From NCBI GenBank assembly GCA_910586985.1, contig CAJUKK010000011.1:21548-85547 (forward strand): a stretch of DNA of 64,000 nt, written 5' to 3'. Source of the DNA: an uncultured Christensenellaceae bacterium (GTDB lineage: Bacteria; Bacillota; Clostridia; Christensenellales; Borkfalkiaceae). Shown here one piece after another: positions 57,212 through 64,000 of the stretch. Within the stretch, counting starts at the first letter, position 1; every line of letters starts with the position of its first letter. The position numbers and the translations under genes were made by a program. The notes below the pieces were generated by a model. That model saw only the letters and a list, made by a program, of their open reading frames with translations, made no database searches and had not been told where the DNA came from.

Positions 57212-58101
57212 TGAAACACAATGCGAAAACGGCAAAAAAAGCGTTATTGGGACAAAGCGCCCGTACGAAAATCGCCAACGGCGTTATCTATTTTGTGTTG
57301 GCAACGCTGGGCATATTGTGGGTGACACCGATCGTCTTTCTCGTTTATACGTCTTTGCGGGTAACTCCGAACACGGGAATCATCAATCAGTTGTTCCCCG
57401 AGGACTTGCAGCTGGGGTTCGGTAATTTCGGGAGACTGTTTCGGGACACGCAGTTCGGCATATGGCTCGGAAATACGATTTTAGTGGCGGTCTGTTCCTG
57501 CGCGCTGACGACGCTGTTTATCTTAATGGTGAGTTACGCATTTTCACGCATGCGCTTTAAATTAAGAAAACCCATCATGAACGTAATGCTCGTTCTCGGT
57601 ATGTTTCCTGGGTTTATGAGCATGATCGCGATCTATTTTATTCTCAAAGCGGTCGGATTGACGAATTCCTTATTTGCTCTCATTCTCGTATATTCGGGCG
57701 GCGCGGCGCTGTCTTACTACATTTGCAAAGGTTTTTTTGATACGATTCCCCGTTCGTTGGAGGAGGCGGCGATTTTAGACGGCGCCTCGCAATGGACGAT
57801 ATGTTGGCGGATCATTTTCCCGCTTTCGAAACCCATTATCGTATATACCATTTTAACCTCCTTTATCAGTCCTTGGTGCGATTTCATATTCGTCAACGTA
57901 ATCATCAACAATACGAGTCCCGAAAAATTTACGGTTGCGCTCGGACTGTATAAACTCATCAATGCGGATAAAGGCTCGTTCAATACGAATTTCACCGTGT
58001 TCTGCGCAGGGGCGGTCATCGTCGGCGGAATTATAACCGCATTGTTTTTGAGCATGCAAAAATATTACGTCGAAGGAGTCACGGGCGGAGCCGTCAAATA
58101 A
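57211..58101 (+). CDS. Maltodextrin ABC transporter permease (MalG-like)
   Basis: A 296-aa permease with six spans and the EAA loop RSLEEAAILDGASQWTICWR followed by IIFPLSKPII. N-terminal pieces TPIVFLVYTSLR and FGNFGRLFRDTQF are typical of MalG. It pairs with the preceding MalF-like protein. No ATPase gene follows; a shared MsmX/MsmK-type ATPase elsewhere in the genome is expected, as known in other Firmicutes. Confidence 0.93.
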   Translation: MKHNAKTAKKALLGQSARTKIANGVIYFVLATLGILWVTPIVFLVYTSLRVTPNTGIINQLFPEDLQLGFGNFGRLFRDTQFGIWLGNTILVAVCSCALTTLFILMVSYAFSRMRFKLRKPIMNVMLVLGMFPGFMSMIAIYFILKAVGLTNSLFALILVYSGGAALSYYICKGFFDTIPRSLEEAAILDGASQWTICWRIIFPLSKPIIVYTILTSFISPWCDFIFVNVIINNTSPEKFTVALGLYKLINADKGSFNTNFTVFCAGAVIVGGIITALFLSMQKYYVEGVTGGAVK

Positions 58102-58121
58102 TTAATAAAAGGAGAATCTCT

Positions 58122-59729
58122 ATGAAATTCAAAAAGACAATTATTACGGGGTTGGCTCTATCGCTCACGCTTGCATTTTCGTTTCCGATTTCAGCTTGTG
58201 ACGATCAACCGGAACCCGAGAAACCGATCGACAAATTAAATATCGTCGACGACAATAATCGGAATTGGTACGAAATTTTCGTCCGGTCTTTTTGTGATTC
58301 GGGCGAAGACGGGGTCGGCGATCTCAAAGGCGTAACGCTCAAACTCGATTATATCAAGGAAATGGGGTATAACGGTATTTGGCTGATGCCGATTTGCGAA
58401 TCGACGACATATCACGGATACGACGTTTCCGACTATTATACGGTGGAAAAGGATTACGGCACGAACGATGACTTTAAAGAACTCGTTCGGGAAGCGCATG
58501 CGCGCGGAATCAACGTAATAATCGATATGGTAATCAACCATACGTCAAGTTCTAACGAATGGTTCAGAAAAGCGACGACCGCGCTTAAAAACGGCGAAAC
58601 CACGGGCGATAATGCAAAATATATCGAGTATTATAATTTTTCGCAGACCAACCAAACGGGATACAACAAAGTGAACGGAGCGAACTGGTATTACGAGAGC
58701 AGGTTCGATAAGATCATGCCAGATCTCAATCTCGACAGCGAGGTTGTACGCGATGAAATCAAGGACATTTTTGAGTTCTGGCTTGTCGATATGGATTGCG
58801 ACGGATTCCGTCTCGATGCGGTTACGAGCTATTATACGGGCAACGTTCAAAAGAACGTAGACTTCTTAAAATTCGTGAACGATACGGCAAAATCGATCAA
58901 AGAGGACGCCTATATCGTCGGGGAAGCGTGGGAAGGTACGGATAAGCAGATTCGCGAATATTACGAGAGCGAGTGCGACAGCTTTTTCCTGTTTACCATG
59001 AGCGCGGGAGCAGGGAGCTCTTCGTCGGTCAAACAGCTGTTCTCCCCGTTGCTCTCCACACCGGGACAGAAGCTGGAAAATCTGTTGCTCGGGTTGCAAA
59101 CGACTTACGACAAAGGTTCGCTTGCGCCTTTCCTCGGCAATCATGACACTGCCCGCGCCGCAAATATGCTTGCATCGAAAAATCTTATAAAAATGGGCGC
59201 CGGCGTTATGTCGATCATGAACGGAAACGTATTCGTCTATTACGGCGACGAGATCGGTATGGTCTGTGCGGATACAAGCAACGATCCTTCAAAACGTATC
59301 CCGATGCGTTGGGCGGAAAGCGATATGGCGGAAGGACAGGTGTTTAATTATAAGCCGCAAGGTTATAACGGCGTAATCGATAAAAGTCTCTATCCAAACG
59401 GTTCGGTAGAGTCCCAGAAAGACGATCCCACTTCTATCTACAACTATTATAAAGCGGCAATGCGGCTCAGAAACCGTCATCCGGAGATTGCGCGCGGCAC
59501 GGTGGAAAAAACGGAGTCCGTGAGTCCCTATGTTGCGGCGATTAAAAAGACGTGGGAAGGGCAGTCGATCGTCATTTTTGTCAATCTGTCCGAAACGGAG
59601 AGTTTCGACGTAAAACTTTCTGCTTACGGCAACGTTCAGCTTGCAGATACGTTAAATGCGATCGGCGCAAGTTCGGTAGAAGGCGAAAACCTATTGTTGC
59701 AACCGTATTCAATCGCGGTACTTCGGTAG
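58122..59729 (+). CDS. GH13 alpha-amylase lipoprotein
   Basis: A 535-aa exported enzyme with lipobox FPISAC. The GH13 signatures are in order: GIWLMPICESTTYHGYDVSD, NVIIDMVINHTS, the nucleophile Asp 232 in DGFRLDAV, acid Glu in IVGEAWEGT, and FLGNHDTARAA. The C-terminal beta-sandwich ends with a normal domain C. It hydrolyses alpha-1,4 links of starch at the surface, giving maltodextrins for the importer just upstream. Space to the permease gene is 20 bp with RBS AAAGGAGAA. Confidence 0.93.
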   Translation: MKFKKTIITGLALSLTLAFSFPISACDDQPEPEKPIDKLNIVDDNNRNWYEIFVRSFCDSGEDGVGDLKGVTLKLDYIKEMGYNGIWLMPICESTTYHGYDVSDYYTVEKDYGTNDDFKELVREAHARGINVIIDMVINHTSSSNEWFRKATTALKNGETTGDNAKYIEYYNFSQTNQTGYNKVNGANWYYESRFDKIMPDLNLDSEVVRDEIKDIFEFWLVDMDCDGFRLDAVTSYYTGNVQKNVDFLKFVNDTAKSIKEDAYIVGEAWEGTDKQIREYYESECDSFFLFTMSAGAGSSSSVKQLFSPLLSTPGQKLENLLLGLQTTYDKGSLAPFLGNHDTARAANMLASKNLIKMGAGVMSIMNGNVFVYYGDEIGMVCADTSNDPSKRIPMRWAESDMAEGQVFNYKPQGYNGVIDKSLYPNGSVESQKDDPTSIYNYYKAAMRLRNRHPEIARGTVEKTESVSPYVAAIKKTWEGQSIVIFVNLSETESFDVKLSAYGNVQLADTLNAIGASSVEGENLLLQPYSIAVLR

Positions 59730-59778
59730 TTGAAGTTATTTAAGTCACGTATATTAAATTCAATCATGAGAGGAAAGT

Positions 59779-62025
59779 ATGAACAGAGATAATCTAATAG
59801 AAAAACTAAAAATGATTTCGGTAAAAGATAAGAGTCTGAAAGACCTGTACGAAGAAATTTCCATGTGTTGCATGGACGAAATCAAAAGCCAATGGAACAA
59901 AAAGTCAGGAAGAAACGCTTATTATCTGTCCGTAGAGTTTCTCATGGGAAGAATGTTTTTTAATAATCTTTTGGAGCTCGGCGTATTGAGCGAGGCCAAA
60001 AAGATATTTGCGGAAAAGGGGTTTGACTTGAATCGCTTTGAGGAAATCGAGGATGCCGCGCTCGGGAACGGAGGACTCGGAAGACTTGCCGCGTGCTTTC
60101 TCGATTCCGCCGCGGGACTCGGTTATCCGTTATACGGATACGGAATCCGCTACCGCTACGGATTGTTCCGTCAGAGCTTTGAAAACGGTTCCCAGAGGGA
60201 AGAGGCGGACGATTGGCTGAAATGGGGAGATCCGTGGAGCGTCAGAAAGGATGCGGAAAAACGAATCGTTCATTTTGCGGATATGGACGTTGCTGCAATT
60301 CCCTACGATATGCCGATTTTGGGAAAACGGATCAATACGCTCCGCTTATTTCAGGCGGAAGGAAGTAAAGAAGCGGAAAAAATCAGCGAGTATTTATACC
60401 CTGCGGACGATACGGAAGAGGGGAAATTATTGAGAATCCGTCAGGAATATTTCTTTTCGGCGGCAGCCGTCGGCGAACTTATTGACAGATTTGTAAAATT
60501 TAATGGTACGAACTTTGAAAAATTTCCCGAAGAAAACGTTTTACAGCTCAACGATACGCACGCGGTATTTTCAGTGGCGGAATTTTTGCGGATATTGACG
60601 GGCAAGTATAAACTATCGTTCGGGAAAGCGGTAGAGATTGCCCGCGAAACATTCAATTATACCAATCATACGATTTTGCCTGAAGCGCTCGAGTGCTGGG
60701 ACGCGGAACTCGTTGCAAAGATTTTGCCTGATATTGCGGTTATTCTAAAACGGCTGCAAGTATTCGCATGCCGCGAATGGCAGGGCAGGGGGTGTTCAAA
60801 GGAAGAGAGGATCGCGATGTCCGTATTAAAAGACGGGCGGTTTGCGATGGCGAACGTTGCGGTATTTATCGCGAAACGTATCAACGGCGTCGCCGAAATC
60901 CATTCGAAGATCATTAAAGAGAGATTGTTTTCGGTTGCCTACAAGTACTACCGCAATAAATTTATGAACGTGACAAACGGCGTAACGCAACGCCGTTGGC
61001 TTATGCTCTGCAATGAAGAGTTGTCGGCTCTGTACGATCGAAATCTCGGAAAGGGTTGGCGCGAAGATATGGAAATGATCACCCGACTCTGTTTTAATCA
61101 CGCGGGCAACATTGCAGAATTTATCGGAGTAAAAAAGGCAAAAAAAGCGCAACTCGCGGAGTATATTGCAAAGCGTGAAAAGATTCAACTCTTACCCAAT
61201 GCAATCTATATTGCTCAGGTCAAACGCCTGCACGAATATAAGCGTCAACTTATGACGGCATTCGCAATACTGAGAATCTATTATCAGTTAAAAGAGGGGA
61301 AACATCCTGAATTTACGCCGATGGTGTTTATTTTCGGGGCGAAAGCGGCGTCCGGGTATCGGCGCGCAAAGGCAATCATAAAATATATCAATGAAATTGC
61401 AAAGCTGGTCAATTCCGATCAGGATGTAAAAAATAAGCTGCAAGTGGTATTTGTGCAGAACTACGACGTCAGTTATGCGGAAAAAATCGTATCGGGGAGC
61501 GACGTGTCGTTGCAGGTGTCTACCGCGGGATTCGAGGCAAGCGGTACGGGAAATATGAAACTGATGATGAACGGAGCGGTAACCGTCGGGACGATGGACG
61601 GTGCGAATATTGAAATTGCAGAGCGCGCGGGGTTGCAGAATAATTATATTTTCGGCGCAACGGTGGAGCAGCTTGCAAAATTAGAGAACAATTACGTTCC
61701 GTTGGAGTATATCAGGGATTATCCCGAAATGAAGAAGGTAACGGATACTTTGATCGACGGTACTTTTTCGGACGACGGAACGGGAGAATTCAACGAATTA
61801 CATACGGCGTTGTTCCAAGGAGCAAGCTGGCACGCGCCCGATCATTATTTTGTGCTCTACGATTTGGAAAGTTTTGTTCAGGCGTTGTTTGCCGTCAATA
61901 AAGATTATTGCGATGCAGAATCGTTTGCGCATAAACAGTTGGTCAACGCGTTGAATTCCGTGTTCTTTTCCTCCGATCGGGCAATTATATCGTATGCGAA
62001 AAACGTTTGGAAAATCGATAAATAG
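59779..62025 (+). CDS. glgP: Glycogen/maltodextrin phosphorylase
   Basis: A 748-aa PLP enzyme that releases glucose-1-phosphate from alpha-1,4 glucans. The N-terminal YYLSVEFLMGRMFFNNL, AALGNGGLGRLAACFLDS, the LQLNDTHAVF segment and the PLP site STAGFEASGTGNMKLMMNGA are characteristic. It is slightly shorter than the usual 800 aa. Without a signal peptide it acts in the cytoplasm on imported maltodextrins, together with the glucanotransferase encoded next but one. Confidence 0.96.
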   Translation: MNRDNLIEKLKMISVKDKSLKDLYEEISMCCMDEIKSQWNKKSGRNAYYLSVEFLMGRMFFNNLLELGVLSEAKKIFAEKGFDLNRFEEIEDAALGNGGLGRLAACFLDSAAGLGYPLYGYGIRYRYGLFRQSFENGSQREEADDWLKWGDPWSVRKDAEKRIVHFADMDVAAIPYDMPILGKRINTLRLFQAEGSKEAEKISEYLYPADDTEEGKLLRIRQEYFFSAAAVGELIDRFVKFNGTNFEKFPEENVLQLNDTHAVFSVAEFLRILTGKYKLSFGKAVEIARETFNYTNHTILPEALECWDAELVAKILPDIAVILKRLQVFACREWQGRGCSKEERIAMSVLKDGRFAMANVAVFIAKRINGVAEIHSKIIKERLFSVAYKYYRNKFMNVTNGVTQRRWLMLCNEELSALYDRNLGKGWREDMEMITRLCFNHAGNIAEFIGVKKAKKAQLAEYIAKREKIQLLPNAIYIAQVKRLHEYKRQLMTAFAILRIYYQLKEGKHPEFTPMVFIFGAKAASGYRRAKAIIKYINEIAKLVNSDQDVKNKLQVVFVQNYDVSYAEKIVSGSDVSLQVSTAGFEASGTGNMKLMMNGAVTVGTMDGANIEIAERAGLQNNYIFGATVEQLAKLENNYVPLEYIRDYPEMKKVTDTLIDGTFSDDGTGEFNELHTALFQGASWHAPDHYFVLYDLESFVQALFAVNKDYCDAESFAHKQLVNALNSVFFSSDRAIISYAKNVWKIDK

Positions 62026-62051
62026 TACGCGCAGATCAATGGGAGGCGTCT

Positions 62052-62294
62052 TTGAAAACGGGGAATGTATTTTTTTTCGACGGTTTAGAATATGTGATCG
62101 CGCTTTGCGCGCAAACGAAAAGCGGTAATGCGGCGTTGCTTTTGAGTTCCGATGAGAACCGATGTATTACGGTCAGCGATCTCAATATCGACGGAATGGG
62201 CGGCGGGAGCTGGAAACGCGGTTATTATGCGGTTAATTACGGCGATGCGGTATCTGATTATTATAAACGGATCGAAGATAAACAAACGATTTAA
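62052..62294 (+). CDS. Hypothetical 80-aa protein
   Basis: A small acidic protein with a TTG start at 62052 about 8 bases after GGGAGG. It has a beta-rich pattern (NVFFFDGLEYVIALCAQ, NAALLLSS) and a glycine stretch GGGSWKRGY. No family is recognised. It sits between the phosphorylase and the glucanotransferase genes, 26 and 36 bp away, so it is in the same operon, but a role there cannot be deduced. Confidence 0.5.
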   Translation: MKTGNVFFFDGLEYVIALCAQTKSGNAALLLSSDENRCITVSDLNIDGMGGGSWKRGYYAVNYGDAVSDYYKRIEDKQTI

Positions 62295-62330
62295 CATTTG
62301 AAATATGCTGAATGTTATAAGAGGAAAAAT

Positions 62331-63806
62331 ATGCTGGAAAGCAAACAAAACAAAAAAAGCGGTGTCCTGATGCCGATCTTTTCCTTGCCGTCGAATTACG
62401 GGATCGGAACTTTGGGGGAAGAGGCATACCGTTTCATCGATGTGCTCGTAAAGTCAAGGCAAAATTTTTGGCAGGTATTGCCGTTAAATCCTACGTCTTA
62501 CGGTGATTCTCCGTATCAGTCGCCCTCCGCTTTTGCGGGAAATCCGTATTTTATCGATTTGGATTTTCTGTGTAAAGACGGATTGCTCACAGAAAAAGAA
62601 TGCAGAGCCGAGCGGACGCGCGGTCAATATATAGATTATGCAAGGCTCTATCGTCGCAGGATTCCTGTTTTGCGCAAAGCTTACGGCCGTTTTAAAAAAT
62701 CAAAGGCGTTCGATGCTTTTTTACAAACGAATTCCGATTGGTTGTGCGGTTACAGTAAGTTTATGGCGTTAAAGGAACAGAACGACCCAAAAGTCTGGAA
62801 CGAATGGACGCAGACGGCGGAGCCGGAGCCTGCAGAACAGGAATTTTGGCAATTCATTCAATTTGTTTTTTTTCGTCAATGGAATGCTTTAAAAGCTTAT
62901 GCAAACGAACACGGCATTCAAATGATCGGCGATATGCCGATATACGTGGCTTATGATTCTGCCGACGTTTGGCAAAATCGTCTTAATTTTAATTTGGACG
63001 ATAAAGGAAATCCGTCCGAGGTTGCGGGCGTACCTCCCGATGCTTTTTCCGAGACCGGTCAGCTTTGGGGTAATCCGATTTACAATTGGGCTTATATGAA
63101 ACAGAACGGATATGAATGGTGGCATCGCAGAATGAAACATGCGCTCAACATGTTTGATTGGGTGCGGATCGATCATTTTATCGGATTTATACGTTATTAC
63201 TGTATTCCCGCCGATGAAACGGACGCTCGGGTGGGAGAATGGAGAAAAGGACCTGGCGTCGATTTATTTAAAGGTTTCGAAAAGGAAAATATCATCGCCG
63301 AAGATTTAGGATTGTTGACGGACGAAGTCCGCGAGGCGATCTCTTTAACGGGTTATCCGGGGATGAAAATTTTGCAGCATGCTTTTGGCGGAGATACCGA
63401 CTGCGAGCATAAACCCAGCAATTTTTCGCCAAACAACGTAGTATATACGGGGACTCACGATAACGAAACACTGTATCAGCGAATTTCTGCGACAAAGAGA
63501 AAGAACAGAAAAACATTGATTGAAGATTTAAAACGGGAATGCGGTCTCGTCGGTATCCGACCTCGGTATTTTACTTCCAAACAAATATGTAAAAGTATTT
63601 TATCTCTGCTATTCCGCAGTAATGCGAGGATTGTCGTTGTGCCCGTATCCGATCTTTTACTGATCGGAAATAAGGGAAGAATCAACGCGCCTTCAACGTT
63701 AGGGAATAATTGGAGATGGCGTTGCCGTCCGCGTTATCGATTGTTTCAAAAAAGATTGTTGAGCTTGACGAAATTACGGGAAACAACTCAAATTAAAACC
63801 GACTGA
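62331..63806 (+). CDS. malQ: 4-alpha-glucanotransferase (amylomaltase)
   Basis: A 491-aa GH77 enzyme that rearranges maltodextrins for the phosphorylase. Recognisable parts: GVLMPIFSLPSNYGIGTLG, FWQVLPLNPTSYGDSPYQS, the nucleophile Asp in FDWVRIDHFIG, acid Glu in IIAEDLGLLT, and YTGTHDNET. The start at 62331 follows AAGAGGAAAAAT; an in-frame TTG at 62298 has no RBS. The C-terminal end differs slightly from usual (SLLFRSNARIVVVPVSDLLL) but is complete. The stop lies within the terminator stem. Confidence 0.95.
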   Translation: MLESKQNKKSGVLMPIFSLPSNYGIGTLGEEAYRFIDVLVKSRQNFWQVLPLNPTSYGDSPYQSPSAFAGNPYFIDLDFLCKDGLLTEKECRAERTRGQYIDYARLYRRRIPVLRKAYGRFKKSKAFDAFLQTNSDWLCGYSKFMALKEQNDPKVWNEWTQTAEPEPAEQEFWQFIQFVFFRQWNALKAYANEHGIQMIGDMPIYVAYDSADVWQNRLNFNLDDKGNPSEVAGVPPDAFSETGQLWGNPIYNWAYMKQNGYEWWHRRMKHALNMFDWVRIDHFIGFIRYYCIPADETDARVGEWRKGPGVDLFKGFEKENIIAEDLGLLTDEVREAISLTGYPGMKILQHAFGGDTDCEHKPSNFSPNNVVYTGTHDNETLYQRISATKRKNRKTLIEDLKRECGLVGIRPRYFTSKQICKSILSLLFRSNARIVVVPVSDLLLIGNKGRINAPSTLGNNWRWRCRPRYRLFQKRLLSLTKLRETTQIKTD

Positions 63807-63826
63807 AGTTTTGCAGTCGGTTTTTT
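63797..63826 (+). terminator. Terminator of the starch operon
   Basis: AAACCGACTG (63797-63806) pairs with CAGTCGGTTT (63815-63824), followed by T-run. The malQ stop codon is part of the stem. Confidence 0.85.
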
Positions 63827-63918
63827 GTTTATTACAAATACGGCACTTCCGCCCATCTGTTCGGAAATAGATGATTAACGAATATGAAATGTTTACAGGT
63901 TTAGATTTATAAAAATAA

Positions 63919-63983
63919 AAAAACGGACAATCTTTGATTATCCGTCTTTTTGTATAAAGAATACCACGCGATAGTCGCGTGGT
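63919..63983. other. Two more hairpins at the right end of the window
   Basis: An imperfect hairpin ACGGACAAT / ATTATCCGT flanked by A- and T-runs (about 63924-63956) looks like a bidirectional terminator. A perfect 9-bp hairpin ACCACGCGA / TCGCGTGGT follows at 63963-63983. A 13-codon frame (MINEYEMFTGLDL) at about 63870 is too short and lacks a good RBS. No gene is seen from 63830 to the end. Confidence 0.5.
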
Positions 63984-64000
63984 TAAAAATAGGCTTAGCC

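Noticed and set aside
63870..63912. 13-codon frame MINEYEMFTGLDL near the right end
   Set aside because: Too short, weak RBS, no regulatory context that would make it a leader peptide.

Overview
The window looks like a chromosomal segment of an uncultivated, probably gut-dwelling Bacillota of class Clostridia. The signs are AGGAGG-type ribosome binding sites, lipoprotein signal peptides, tightly overlapping operons, a Firmicutes-type maltodextrin ABC importer without its own ATPase, and many hemicellulose and starch enzymes. The taxonomic call is an inference; no rRNA or tRNA gene was seen.

Layout. (1) 1-10.9 kb: a plus-strand carbohydrate operon with the end of an SGNH-like esterase, two GH43 enzymes, two TIM-barrel sugar epimerases and a Gfo/Idh/MocA dehydrogenase. 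It continues with a complete glucuronate route (uxaC, uxuA, an SDR fructuronate reductase, eda, kdgK), followed by a GH1 beta-glucosidase. (2) About 11.2-25.9 kb: a mobile element with an HTH regulator, a sigma-region-4-like protein, an MT-A70 methylase and small abundant-type proteins. It also carries tandem membrane-anchored Ig-like proteins, a 762-aa surface protein, a 35-aa membrane peptide, a Zot-like ATPase, an HUH replication initiator and a strongly structured intergenic region. This set matches an inovirus-like (filamentous phage) prophage and is the most interesting item in the window. An antisense ATPase/DUF3791/Phd cassette sits inside it. (3) 26-36.5 kb: an AT-rich accessory region flanked by two diverged copies of a sigma-like gene with a structured leader. 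It holds a self-contained XRE / ASCH-PIN-GNAT fusion / ASCH operon, a SIR2-TPR defence protein and a toxin-immunity-like pair. Decayed pieces (IS3 transposase, serine recombinase, DUF3800, AraC) lie among them.

(4) 36.6-41.3 kb: GH31 and GH36 glycosidases behind a clear promoter. (5) 41.4-44.7 kb: a minus-strand operon of ECF sigma factor, membrane anti-sigma candidate, secreted cysteine peptidase and small membrane proteins, next to an XRE regulator. (6) 45-63.8 kb: a starch/maltodextrin locus with Cys-rich and starch-binding secreted proteins, a LacI regulator, a pullulanase, a maltodextrin binding protein with two permeases, a lipoprotein alpha-amylase, glycogen phosphorylase and 4-alpha-glucanotransferase. 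Two promoters in this locus share the same pair of TTTCGAAA boxes at nearly identical spacing, which suggests a local regulon.

Together the non-mobile parts describe extracellular attack on starch and glucuronoxylan-type glycans, import of oligosaccharides and phosphorolytic or Entner-Doudoroff-type catabolism. All calls come from reading the sequence alone; no database search was possible.
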